DNA from: Eleusine coracana subsp. coracana
Lineage: Eukaryota > Streptophyta > Magnoliopsida > Poales > Poaceae
Direction: 5' to 3'
Assembly: GCA_032690845.1 (NCBI GenBank)
Contig: CM064420.1
Location: 59,756,707-59,820,706, forward strand
DNA length: 64,000 nt
Shown here: positions 50,043-62,193 of the stretch, in pieces
How the letters are laid out: each line of letters opens with the position of its first letter
Position numbering within the stretch: position 1 is the first letter of the stretch
Position numbers and translations under genes: made by a program
The notes under the pieces: model-generated
What the model saw: only the letters and a program-made list of their open reading frames with translations
The model's database searches: none
What the model was told of the DNA's origin: nothing

Positions 50043-52300
50043 ATGGACACGATGCGGGGCGCGCTGGAGCGGGCCAAGATGCTGGTGGGCATGGAGGTGG
50101 ACGAGGAGTCCGGCCTGCCGCCGCCCGAGGAGCAGTCCTTCTTCGACGACTTCAACCGCAACTGCACCCTCAACACCACCCAGGCAAGTGTTCATCCCTT
50201 TTCCTCCTCCTCGGATCCGAAGTGGCGAGCCGTGTGCCCGTGTCCCTACCCAGATCTGGCTTGGGATCTCACGAGCCAGTGCGCAACCCTGGAGCCGGCG
50301 AGGAATCGCAGGACGGGTTTGTGTTAAGAATCGCTCGAGCAATGAGGTTCTGCTACCTAACCATGTGTTGACCTCTTGCGTGCAGAGGCTGTACGGTTTC
50401 GCGATTTGCTTGGCTGCCGGTTTGACGTGCACCATTTTGGTAAGTTCGCGTGCTTTGCTAACTTGTCACTGCTTCGATGCCTGCTCTTCCACTTCTTCAT
50501 GTGGTTACTATTTCCTGTTTGTATATTGCTTCTGATGTCGGGCACTTTCATATAGATAGGAAACTGTGTTCGTTTCTTTCTTTGCGTTATTAACTTGTTT
50601 CCTTTTGATCTCAGTTGTGTATGATTAGTTATAGAGGTCGCATTTATAAAATGACACGAACAACGAAATGAAGGTCAAGCAGTAACATATAAATCGTAAT
50701 GTGCTTATAAGATCATTAGTCTATTAATCCACTTAGGGAAAAAGGAAGATGCTGCTAATACCTTAGAAAATATGTGGACACATAAGCTGTATTGTTGATA
50801 CAGTGTAATATCATTGACAGTATGCAACAGTCCAGTGCTCACCCTTGTAATGCATAAAAATATAATTCGTCCTGGTAATCTAACATTCAAAGAGCATGAG
50901 GAATGGACAATGCTCATGGTTTTGTACTTTTGTTTATGGTTGTACTTGCGTTATGCTTATGCATTTGTATCTACAATTCTACATATTCGTTTATTTCAGT
51001 TACCTTTGTTTTTTTTGTGCTAAGAACCTTATTGATCAGTTGAAATTTTCATGTCTGTCATCGCAGTCAATGTTTGTTTTCTTCCATCCAGTAAAGTTTG
51101 GGGTGACATTCACCCTTGGCAATTTGATGGCCCTTGGAAGGTCTGTCTCATTACCTGTTTATATTAGCTGCACCTGTTTCTAGAGTATATTTATTTCTCT
51201 TTAGGTCTTGGGATGCAGTGAAACTTTAACAAGCTATATTTTCATACAGTTAATGCATCCCTATGTGGTTATATCTGTGAGTCTCAACTGCATAATTTTG
51301 TATCATAGGATCCTCTAGCATACCATCGGCTTTCCCTCCACCAGTCCAAAATACTCATTCTGTTTCAAATTATCATTGTTCTAGTTTTTTTTTTCCTGAG
51401 TCAAGTATTTCTATCTTTGATCATCAATTTTAGACATTCATATAGATTACCGATATAGGTCTTATGTTTTTAGATTCTTCATGGGAAATACTTTCATAAA
51501 TTATAGTTCACAACTTTACATGTTAATATGTTATTGTGCTGTACGAGTTTCTAGAGATGTTTTATTTGCAAAATATGTTGAATTGCTCACTTTTGGGTTT
51601 TGTCAAATCTCTGCATCCTTTTGGCACGCTAGCACTTCTGAGTTACTTATTTATTTAATCTGAAAGTTTTTTTTTTATCATATCATATCAACTAATGCTG
51701 GGTCATTTGTTTGGCAGTACAGCATTTCTTATAGGCCCCAAAAGGCAGCTTGATATGATGCTTGATTCTGTGAGAATATATGCCACTGCTTTATATATTG
51801 CAAGCATAATAATTGCACTTTTCTGTGCTCTCTATGTAAGTGAAATGATAATCCTAACTCCAGTAACAGGCATATGCCATGATTTTTTGCCGATATAAAT
51901 AATCATTCCTTTCCTGCACAAAATAGGTTCACAGCAAGCTATTGACTCTACTGGCCATCATTTTGGAATTTGGGGCTCTTGTATGGTAAGTTCATTACTT
52001 CAGTAAGAATTTAACCATGTATTTACCCTGCATAATGCCAGTCCAGCCACATACCTTAACGAACATTTCTAGCTATACATAAGAAGTGAACATTGTATCA
52101 TGCTAAAGAATTGTTGCTTAACATGTCATAATGTAGTGCACAAATATGTTTATATCGGGGCAACAACATAAATATACATGAGCGTTGGGATTACTGAAAT
52201 ATCTATTGTTGGTGCCTGCAGGTACAGTCTTAGCTACATACCTTTTGCAAGGTCGGTTGTTTCAAGAGTGATGACCTCTTGCTTTGACACTGAGTTTTAG
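50043..52300 (+). CDS. SFT2-like vesicle transport protein
   Basis: Six exons: 50043-50183, 50386-50439, 51067-51140, 51718-51835, 51927-51985, 52222-52300; 174 aa. The cytosolic acidic N-terminus (LPPPEEQSFFDDFN) is followed by QRLYGFAICLAAG, FFHPVKFGVTFTLGNLMALG, STAFLIGPKRQLDMM and further hydrophobic spans, four in all, as in Got1/Sft2 proteins of the Golgi that support fusion of endosome-derived vesicles. Ends FDTEF. Intron 1 uses a GC donor (CAG|GCAAGT); the TTQ-RLYGF junction fits the family, so the splice is believable. Other introns are GT-AG. Convergent with ClpX, about 0.8 kb between stops. Confidence 0.93.
50184..50385 (+). other. GC-AG intron in SFT2
   Basis: Donor CAG|GCAAGT, which is the strong consensus for GC introns, and acceptor GTGCAG; 202 nt. 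Confidence 0.85.
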
Positions 52301-53096
52301 ATCAACCATCCTTGCCTACGGGTCATTGTTGGGCAAGTCGATGGTAACCTAGTGTGTACTTTTGACAGATGAGGGAGTCACCTCGCCTCCCTCGACAAAG
52401 CTCTTGTAATCTTGTGAAGCGAGTTGTGCATGTTATATTAGAATATCACGTTAATCTATTTCACTGTTCACCCCTTATATCATATTCATTTGTGGAATCC
52501 ACTCATTTCTATTGGTTTGGGCTTTCCATATGTGGAATTTGAGGAACACTGTTGTGGTTGTGTACAACGTGGTGGCATTTTTGCTTGCGCGTGCAGTTTG
52601 GTTGTCAATATCAGTGACACTGTTGTAAAAGATTCCACGATGCATCACCGGTAACTTGAGCCTGTGCTCCCTCACAAACCTGACTTTCTCTGGTTTATGT
52701 TACGAGCTGATGTTTTCATACTTGTATCTAAACCTCTCTTTTTGAAAAAGTGCTTAGAAAAGGTTGCCATTTTATATATAAACGGTACCAACGTTAACTT
52801 CCATGCGCGCTTTCACCAGCATTATATTGTTTCAATTTTAACATTCATCAGCTACTACAATTCTTGCGGATTACATCTCTTATGACAATCTCTGTACGAT
52901 ATAGACACTAAACCTGCTTGACTATACTCTTCCAAACCCTGCTTAGAATTATGCAAGCCGAGAGCAGCCGAGCAGTGTTGGGGCTTGAAATAGCAAATGA
53001 CGCTGCACATTCTGTTACATTTACAAGGCTAATACTTACACTGATACAACTGAGATTAGATTTTACATGTTACATTATAGCTGTCAGACCCAATAA

Positions 53097-56000
53097 TCAC
53101 ATGCCGATGACTCTCTCAGCTTCTCCATCAACTTCGCTTCCTGCTCCATCTCCCAGAGCCTGTCACAAATTCCAGATAACAATTATTTTGGCAGCTCTAA
53201 AGATACACAACAGATAATCATCCACAAATACTAAAAAAATATAAACCAAATTCCTACCTTCGACTGGGAGAGATACCGGTCCAAAGCACCATCACCATAA
53301 AGGATCTTAGCTCCGCAGCCAGGTTGATCCACTAATCCCACTGCTTCTTCATCTACAACAACCGCATCAATTCGCTTCTCACCAGACTTCGCATCTGGAA
53401 TCTGTGCAAGGGAGAGGCAAATCTTATGAAAAAGAAAAATATGCAAGCAACATCCAGTATATAGTAAGATCTATAGACAGAGGAGACTGAAGTCATCATG
53501 TGACCATACCTCATACATGGAATCCATGAGAATATTCTCAAGGATTGTTCTTAAACCTCGTGCACCTGTATTTTTGGACATTGCCTTCTTGGCAATTATT
53601 CTAAGTGCACCATCCGTAAAATGAAGCTTAACCTGAAATCCAACAATGAACTGGACTTAGACACGAGAGATCCTGGTTTGCATGTTATCTTTTTTATAAA
53701 TATACTCACATTATTCATGCTGAACAGTTTCCGAAATTGTTTACCCAGAGCATTCTTTGGCTCAGTGAGAACCTACAAGGATATAAAATCATTTCAGACT
53801 GTAAGTATTTTGTAAGAGGTTCTCTAAAACTAAAATATGAATACATACTTCTCCAGATACGGCAGCAAAAAAGGATCGGATTGTGATGTTAGGAACAACA
53901 AAGGAAATCATGAAACAGATATGGTACCTGAACAAGCTGGTCCTCGTTTAGAGCTGCCAAGCTAACAAGGATAGGAAAACGTCCAATAAATTCTGGGATA
54001 AGTCCATATGCTATTAAATCACCACTCTCAACCTGAAAAAGGAGGCACATTGGAACGTTTCACAAATGCACAGCAAATACACGATACATTTGGAGTTTTG
54101 GAGTATCCACTCTCTCTGACAGAAAGTGGTTTAACCAAATTGGCAAACATCCAACCACCACTTACTGATTCCAACAAGGATGATGTCACTTGTGCACTTG
54201 AAATACCACCAGCCCTCATGTTTGCACGGACTGGTGCCCCAAAACCAATAGAAGAATCTTGCCGTCTATTATTTTGTTAGTAAAATAGGAGTGGAGAACA
54301 CATTAGACAGACTGAGATGAGACACCTGGAAGAGCAGATTTTAAAGAGTTAATCGTACCTCTCTGATATAGTTTTCTCCAAGTCCACAAAAGCACCACCA
54401 CATATAAAAAGAATATCCTTTGTATCTATCTGTAAGAACACGAAGACCATTAGAGCACCAAAATTAGCTAATGGATGCATTCTTAATGTCTAAAAGGCAG
54501 GGGAAAGATTCACGTGGCTGTGAGTATCCCAACACTTGCAGTAGAAAAAACAATTTGACATGTTTCTAAATCAAGGGGTTCATAGATGAAATATATCGAT
54601 GTATAAATTGTGCAATTGTGTTATCACGACATCGAGAGGTCGTAGCACTACTCTCACTATTTTGTATAAAAGTTGAATAGTTGACAACTTTCACAATTAG
54701 TTATCTACTGAATTAAAGCAATGGTCAGGGATGTAATAATTAAGCTCTTACTGGAGTTGCATCACGAAATAACATGTCTAAAAAATGGAAATAACCATAT
54801 CTCAATGTATTTCTCTATTTTGGGTGCAATTTAGGTGAAGAAAGGTGAAAAACATATATGCAGACTTTTTTTAGGAGAAGAAAGGGGTTCATAGATGACA
54901 CTTAATTGTGGACTTAACATCATACATGAGCTTGCAAACTTTACCTGTATATTATCGCCACGAGGATGCTTCCTTGCTCCTTTCTCAGGGACATTGACTA
55001 TCTAAGCATGTTATGATTTTAGAAATAAAATAAATAATACATCAGCAGAGGGATAGGAAACGAGTCATAAATCTTTGTTTGACGTTGATAGAAAATTAAA
55101 ACGTTCCCACAGGGTTGGGAAGCTTAAGAACAACTAAAATCAAAAAGAAAGGAAAGCTTGAACGACCACCATATTGGAATCTCAATCAAGTGAACTGAGT
55201 TCTTACAAATGGATAACTGGATTACTAATGTAATTATATGATATTTGGTGACTTGCATTATAGACATCGCAACCCAATTTTGATATCACAAGATAATCTC
55301 TACAGCATACAATAAAGGCAAAATCCATACTACATGACTGAGTAAATAGAATTTCAACCACCATTATAAATTGTGATACATAAGAAGGTACCATTTGTAA
55401 CTGTGTTGTTTCATTTATGTAAAGTGTAATATCTACAACTTATGCCATAATCTGGATATGTGATTTTTAATTCATATTTCCCTGTGACATGCAAAATTTG
55501 AACCCAAATTGCAATTCAGTATGCCAAACACCAGGAACAATAATCTAAACAGGACAGAGCTTAACACATATGACTTACCGTTCCTTCCAGCATTTTCAGC
55601 AACGCCTGTTGAACACCTTCACCTGATACGTCTCTACTAATGTTTAGGCTTTCAGCCTGTTGGATCACGAACTGATTAGTGTCCACAATGAGAAGGAAAG
55701 CCCGAGACAGATATATATGACATATCTTTTTTGTAATCTTATCAACTTCATCTATGTACACCATTCCCTGTTGTGCTGCTTGCACATTAAAATCTGCCAC
55801 CTAGACAATGTGGAAATACAACATCCAGAGCTTACTTTAACAGGCACTATATTAATGCAAATCGCAGCTCAACTAGTTTCAAAGCATGTATGACAGTCAA
55901 AATGCATACCGTGAGTAACTTGTATAATATAGACTCTACATCCTCTCCTACATACCCTGCCTGCAAAAAGTTAAATGTCCTTATGGATGGGAACTAGGTG

Positions 56001-59000
56001 GATAGTAAGCAAACTAAAAAAATACGATGCATACAATAGCAAAAAGCAATATATAATTCATTTCCATTATTATTAAGTTAGATGCCTCAGTAAAAGATAT
56101 ACTAGTATATATGAGTAATTTATACTTGGTCATTTTAGCTTATAACATACACATGTCTAATTAATGAAATAACATGATAAATGCAAACGCCCAATGTTCA
56201 ATTGAAATAGATGTGATAGCTGTGGTAAAATCATATAACAATATCTATACATTTATGTATGCAGAATTCGTTAACATTATACTTCTTGCTAACATAGTTT
56301 ACATGATCTCTGATGGATACCCAAAATACTGTCTACAAAAGTGTCCATTGTGTGCTTAAACAGTATGGCCTGCTGATCTCTAGAACACAAAAGTTTGTCA
56401 ATACTTGCCTGGGTCAATGTCGTAGCGTCAGCAATTACAAATGGTACATTCACAAAACGAGCTAATGTCTTTGCAAGTAAAGTTTTTCCTGTTCAAAGAA
56501 TAATAATAATAATAATAAAACTGCTGAGTGTCTTCCTTTCAAAATATTTTAAGTCATTCGACTGAGTAAACAGCATTTCAACAACAGAACTAGCTAACTT
56601 CATTATTCTCTAAATTCTAAATGGTTGTTACCTGATCCAGTAGGACCCATCAACAGTACATTGCTTTTTTCTAGTTCCACATTGTCATCATCATCAGCTT
56701 CGCCATCAAAAGCACCCATATCTGCTCCAGACCTAATATTTTTAGCTTATATGCCACATAATTAGTCCCTGAAAGATATGTGCGAATCGTATTTCCTATG
56801 GGTGCAGGAACAAATAAAATATCCTCATTGTATTGTGAAAAAAGAAAAGAGGAATTGAAAGTGGTGAAGTGAAACTGACCCCTTTTGTAAAGATTGATGG
56901 TATATCCGTTTATAGTGGTTATAAACTGCAACAGATAACACCTGCAGGTTGAAATGGCTACATTAGATCAGGAAAGTCCACATAGAGTTACTGTTGAGTA
57001 CTTAAAAACTGAGGCATAGATTATCACGTGAACTTGAATGAACAAAAATATCTATGTGATACTTCAACTATCGATGGCTAACATTTCTCAGTTCACAACT
57101 GTGAAGGAACCAAAATTAGAACTATCCTATAATTAAATCAACTGAACGATAAATTTGTTTCTTTGTCATTCGTTCAGTATTGAAATGGAGCCCACATAGA
57201 ACTAATCAAAGCCAGTAATAGAAAACACACCACAGTTACCATATTGTGGTAAACAGTCCAATACAGTGAAAGTGCAGTGGGGCATGTCGAATTCTTGAAT
57301 TCTATTGCAGTTCTTTTTTACCAAAAGAAACGCCCACAAATAACTCAGTTTAAACCAGAATCAGTGTTTCATGTATTTCTTCTTTTTTCTAAAGGCAAAT
57401 AACATATCTTCCATTTTCATCTACTGCAGGTCAAATAGTTGGGCTCTAAGCACAACTTCAGATGGTTTGTCGCAGAGGGACTCCAAACAAGCTTTTGAAA
57501 TTTGTAACATTAAAGCTGATTCATCAAGCTACAGTTCAATAGGTTAAAACATTCCCCGCGATCACAGTACGGCCTCCTTTGGAATGGAGGATTCTCAAAA
57601 TGTAGGAATAGGAAAAATATAGGATTGAAGATGCACATCTTCTCGAATCCTATGGAATAAAAAAAAACACAGGAATTGCTTTTACTAGATGTTTGGATGC
57701 TTCACAGGAAAAAAATACAGGAATTTTGTGGTTATATGCTCATTAATAAGAGGAGCAAGGAGAGAGAGAGAGAGAGAGAGAGAGTATCATGCCTTGAAAC
57801 TTTTAAAGGAAATTTTCCAAGAGGTTTTAGCTCATTCTTATTTTCCTATGAAATGAGTCATAGGAAAGGATTCCTTAGGAATTTTTCCTTTGCAATCCTA
57901 TGTTCCAAAGGATCCTCATAGGAAATAAGCCGCCGTGGCCTCATGTAAAAAGAGCGGCTCTCTGACCTAGTGCCGCCGCCACCAGGAGCGTCCAGCCGTG
58001 CCGCCGCTTGGTCCCCCTCCTCCTCCTCCTTTGGTGTCTACACCGGTGGTGAGGAGCGGGGATCCACCCTTCTTTTTAGTCCGGTTATCCTTTTCCTTAG
58101 ATCGAGTCTTAGTTAGAGTGAGGTCTTCTCCATGTCGAGTTACTCGGTATTGGGAATTTGTTTCCTCCTTTTTCTCGCCGGTCACGTCGAGGATAAAGGG
58201 TGGATTTGGTCTCTCCATGACGGCATCAATGAAGATGATGGCGGCGGCGACGTCGTCAACAACTTTCGTGCCATGACGACATGGAGTTTTAGGTTTCCAG
58301 GCGACGACATCAAGGCGAAGATGATGTTGTTGGCGTGGAATAAAATTCTCCGGTCCCTTCTTCGTTTTGTCGTGGTTGGTCTCAATCGTGATGAAGGGCT
58401 TGTGAGATCAGGTTCAATGTTTTTTCTTCCTCTTCAGTGGCAGAAGGAAGAAGAAAGAAGACACAAAAAAGAAGAGGATTATGCTCAATTCTACCTACAG
58501 GAATGTTGGCCTCCGTTTCTTGGGCACCTCTTCTTAGTTTGTTTGCTGAGTGTTTGTCTGTGTGGTCATCTATATGAATCTTCATACAAGTTTAGGATTG
58601 AGTTTTGGAGCTACATACTGAGTGCACGTAGTTATAATATCTCTATATTTTAGAGTGCTTGTAACATGAAGTTGTACTCAGTTATTATTTAATATAATCC
58701 TTCTTTTATCTCAAAAAAAAAAAAGGATCCTCACATGAAAAAATCCTTAGGAGTAGAATCCTACAAAATTCCTTTGAAAATCCTCCAATCCAAAGGAGGC
58801 CGATTCATGACTAATGAGGCTCCCACGACCCACCATTATAACTGTGTTAGAGTATTGATAAACGATAAATGTATTAACAGCTCACCCTAGACTCTACTCA
58901 GTCTCATTCAAGCTAACCAAAGTTTTTAAACTTTGCTCATAATACGGCTCTACAAAATCATAAACAATCAAATTCGGCTGTCACTCAAGTGAAGTATGGT

Positions 59001-59851
59001 ACAAGCCGACTGAAAGGCAGAACTAACACTCCATTTTTAAACACGAAAAAAAAAACAAAATGACTGCACAGACACGCATATAGACACCAAAATTAATGAA
59101 GGAGTACCAAGTACTTCACCTTCTTGGCTCTGTCCTGCCCGATCACATACTTGTCGAGGCCTTTACATATCTCCTTGGGCGTGGGCAGATCCTTACCCAG
59201 ATTTGAGCCGCCCCATCCTTCTTTCCCAGCTCCCTCCTCACCAGTGCCACCAGCACCGCCTCCCCCGCCACCTCCGCCGCCGGCGACGCGGACGACGTTA
59301 AGGTTCGGATGGAACGGCGGGCCGGGCGGCACGTGCACAGCAACGCCGCCGCCGTCCCCGTCGTCGCGCGACGATGAGCTCGCCCGGATGGCCTCCCAGA
59401 AGGAGGGGTCCCTGGCCCTCACGGCGGGGTCGAGGAGTTCGGTCCGGACGCGGCCGATCTCGACGAAGGTGCCCTGGAGCGGCGCCAGTAGGTGGGGGCG
59501 GAAGAAGTAGGCTGTGCGACAGTTGGGGCAGAGGTTGAGCGCCTGGTAGCCACCGGCGCCGGCGGGCGCAACGGGGGGCGGTGGGCGGTGCGAGAAGAGG
59601 ATGTCCATGTGCTTGGAGCAGCGCGGGCAGTGGGCCTCCGCGCGGATGCGGCGCGGCTCGGGCTCGTCAGTGGAGGAGGATGAGCTGCCCCCCGAGGAGG
59701 AGGAAGAGGGACCTTCCCACTTGCGCCGCTCCTGGAGGCGCCGGTGCGGCGGCGGGGAGATGATGGCTGGGGAGCACTCGGCTACGGTGAGTGTGGAGGC
59801 AGCGCGCGTGGCGGCGCCGGCGAGGCGCCTCCACCGGAGAAGGCCGGACAT
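53097..59851 (-). CDS. CLPX: mitochondrial-type Clp protease ATPase subunit ClpX
   Basis: Fifteen exons in transcript order: 59120-59851, 56880-56941, 56632-56732, 56409-56488, 55910-55960, 55726-55800, 55579-55656, 54945-55001, 54359-54429, 54166-54265, 53928-54032, 53710-53772, 53510-53632, 53258-53401, 53097-53159; 634 aa if all introns are removed. An Arg-rich start suits a mitochondrial presequence. Two Cys pairs (C75/C78 and C108/C111) form the zinc site. Walker A GPTGSGKT is at 294-301, Walker B VYIDEVD with D359/E360, then NISRDVSGEGVQQALLK, GGAFVDLEK, IGFGAPVRANMR, LIPEFIGRFP and TGARGLRTILE. ClpX unfolds substrates for ClpP in the matrix. Introns after exons 4 and 6 are abnormal (GC-AG and AT-AG; listed separately). 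Confidence 0.93.
55657..55725 (-). other. ClpX intron with AT in place of the GT donor
   Basis: After KITKK the minus strand reads AAG|ATATGTCATA and ends CAACAG before AESLNIS. ClpX proteins join KK directly to this block, so 69 nt should be removed, but the donor starts AT where GTATGT would be canonical. The 69 nt hold no stop and are a multiple of three. Retention would insert 23 residues just after Walker B. Confidence 0.75.
55961..56408 (-). other. GC-AG intron in ClpX
   Basis: Donor CAG|GCAAGT and acceptor TTGCAG; 448 nt. The joined reading TLTQ-AGYVGED is the conserved ClpX sequence. Confidence 0.88.
57571..58801. mobile_element. TIR element in ClpX intron 1, split by a retroposon
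   Basis: Left end GGCCTCCTTTGGAATGGAGG. Right end as reverse complement GGCCTCCTTTGGATTGGAGG. Without the nested insert the element would be about 0.4 kb. Many short aatcctat/ataggatt phrases inside. No clear target duplication, so the superfamily stays open (hAT or Harbinger are candidates). It contains an (AG)n run at about 57760-57784. Confidence 0.65.
57919..58721 (+). mobile_element. 0.8-kb poly(A) retroposon nested in the TIR element
   Basis: Inserted between two copies of AAAGGATCCTCA (57907-57918 and 58722-58733), with the 3' tail ttttatctc plus A at its right end. The 5' part is GC-rich, and an open frame of 173 codons (58132-58653) crosses it without a known motif. It may be a 5'-truncated LINE or a non-autonomous relative. 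Confidence 0.7.
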
Positions 59852-60218
59852 GGTGGTGGTGGTGGGTGCGGATTGGGAACCGGGAGAGTTGAGAGCGAGA
59901 GTGATTTTTGTTAGGTGTTGGTAGCTAATTTCGGGATTTCGTTTCGATCACAATTTCATTTCCTCTCGGTTTGGGCGCTCGGGAATTTTTATCTCTTTTT
60001 TTACTGGGAGAGGAGGACATACGTGGACTCCGAGATCACTGGGGATCGGATAAGAGAGACTGCGGGACTGCTGTACTGTTGGATAGTAGTACTTTGAGCT
60101 AATCACTCCAGCGATTTGTTTTAGAGATCCGGAGGGATTATACTTTTGATTTATTGTTTTTGCGGTAACACTATTGGAGTAACACTGCGAGTACCCTGGT
60201 GGCTTAACATATATATTC

Positions 60219-60238
60219 TTTTTTTTTTGCGAGGATAC
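60219..60238 (-). mobile_element. 20-bp tail-only retroposon footprint (minus)
   Basis: On the minus strand gtatcctcgc plus 10 A lies between CATATATATTC (60208-60218) and CATATGTATTC (60239-60249), repeats that differ at one base. Weaker than the other footprints. Confidence 0.4.
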
Positions 60239-60676
60239 CATATGTATTCGTTTTAGAAAATTTGTATTCTTCCGTCTAAAAAAGTTTTTTTATTTAATCA
60301 AACTTTTTTATTAGACCAAAAAGAAAATAAAAATAGCTCCTGATCTACATAGGAAAGTTCAGTTCAAAAAAGACCAAGAAAAGAAGTCTATTTTTTTAGG
60401 GAAATAAAGAAATTCTCTCAATATGAAATTACCTGGTGAATCTTAAATTTAAACCTGTTAAAGTTAATGAAATATATAGAAATCATTGGTCAAAGATAGA
60501 TGTAATCAACTTAAAACTAAATTTATTTTGAGGCATATAGAGTATTATTGTGCGTTCTCTTTTGGTAGATAGAGGTTTCCTGAATCTCTCTGTCCATGTA
60601 ATTATTTCTCCAGATTTTTTCAAGCATGGTGTAAAAAGAGCTTCAAAACGTATTGACACCCCTATTTGTTGCATCT

Positions 60677-60807
60677 TTCTTTTTTGGAGTAAAAAGATAT
60701 TTTATTGATCATTTAGCATTCAGATTACAATCATGAGCGATAATTTGCTCTAAACGGGGAGGAACTTGCTCACGCCATGGTTGTTGTGTGAGTTCTGATC
60801 GAGTTCA
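60677..60807 (-). mobile_element. 131-bp 5'-truncated LINE tail (minus)
   Basis: Flanked by TGTTGCATCT (60667-60676 and 60808-60817). The minus strand ends ctaaatgatcaataaaatat, then cttttt and an A-rich tail, a phrase common at plant LINE 3' ends. Confidence 0.6.
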
Positions 60808-60817
60808 TGTTGCATCT

Positions 60818-61354
60818 AACAAGTTAAAAACTGGCAGTTGCACAAGTTATTCATAAGCTAAGACAAGGTCCATGTTCTCTTGTTGATTTAGGTGGTATTT
60901 TTTTAGTTTTCTTTTTGTCTGCAAGCTTTTCCCTTTTTCTTTTAAGTTTTACATGGTTTGGTTTGGTAAATGCTAAATGATGTTGGATCGTGGCAGATGC
61001 TTCTGATTATTATTCATTCTTGATTTCCTTTATTAGGAGGGTGGACCATACATACTCGACAAAGTCATGTTGGTACACACGTATAGTTGGATAAAATTAT
61101 ATTTAGTAGTTGCATTGGATGGTGATGGATCAATGTATCATCAGTGCGGAATGGGATGCTTTCCGGTGAAGCACGCCGGCGGTGAATTGAAGCCACAGTT
61201 GGGCTTTTTTTTACATCCGAGATATTGTGCTTGGCAGTCGTGTTCCGAACCTGAGATTTTGCATAACTCAATCTTTTTCGGAGCACCTGATTACGATGGA
61301 CGGTGAGTTCCTGGCGCGGTGCTTCTGTGCGGGGATCAGTCGGAAATATTCCCA
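60818..61354. other. intergenic, no gene seen
   Basis: AT-rich spacer between the LINE tail and the hAT element. No domain or border recognised. Confidence 0.4.
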
Positions 61355-61362
61355 GAGCGGGG

Positions 61363-62193
61363 TATAGCTGGGTATCCGGGCTCCCTGAAACGGCCCATCC
61401 CGTAAAGGCACGGCCCGCATAGGCACGCCGGGCCGTGCTTCAGCGTGCTCCGGGCTTGGGGTGGATTCCGAGGCATAGCCCAGACAGGGGCCAACTGTAC
61501 CGTGACGGCCCGGACTAGCCCGCTAGTCCGGCGGCACGATGGCTCGCTACCAACACGGCGGCCCATCGGCTGAGGTGGGAGAGGGATGGGGAGTGGCGGA
61601 GCCGACTGCATCGAGGAGGGAGAGAGATGGGGAGAGGCGGAGTCGGGCGCGGCCGCGCGGGTCTTGACCTCAAGCTCGCGTCGGCCGAGGAGGAGAGGTG
61701 GAGCCGGGTGCTGGCCGAAGCCACGCAAGCTCGCACCGGAGAGACGGGAGAGAGAGAGGAGGGAGAGGCGTGAGCTTGCACCGGAGGCGGCGGTGGACGG
61801 CGGCACAGGGCGACCTGCTAGGGTTTTGGCTTCGAGGGCGAGCTGCAGGGAGCCTGGGAGGCGTGCGACTGGCGAGCGAATGGACGGGGGTGGGGGCGTG
61901 GGGCATTGCGCGGTGTTGGGCTGTTGGCGTGTCGGCCTATCAAGACTCGGGATTTTGGGATTTCGGTCTGTTGGCGCTCCCGCTGGGCTTCAGTCTGCTT
62001 GTCGCCCTACCGGGCTGATGCCCTTTTTGGGCCAGGCTCCGTGCTGTGCTACGGACCTGGGGTCAGCCCGTAGCACGACCCGCACCGTGCCACTGGCCGG
62101 GGCAGGCCCAGTTACTTCCGTTCGGACCGTGCTCGTGCCATGCTTTTTCCAACGGTGCCGGGCCGATTTGGCCGGCCTGGATGCCTAGTTATA
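61363..62193. mobile_element. non-autonomous hAT element
   Basis: Terminal inverted repeats TATAGCTGGGTATCCGGGC and TATAACTAGGCATCCAGGC (reverse complement of the right end), flanked by a perfect 8-bp duplication GAGCGGGG (61355-61362 and 62194-62201). 831 bp, very GC-rich, with repeated gggccgtgc-type phrases. The long overlapping ORFs inside are compositional; no hAT dimerisation or DDE motif seen. It lies about 0.3 kb upstream of the helicase gene. Confidence 0.82.

Noticed and set aside
57571..58801. Assigning the intron element to hAT
   Set aside because: Inverted repeats are clear but no 8-bp duplication could be found, so the class was left open.
61336..62188. Overlapping long ORFs on both strands
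   Set aside because: They lie inside the GC-rich hAT element and show no transposase or other domain.
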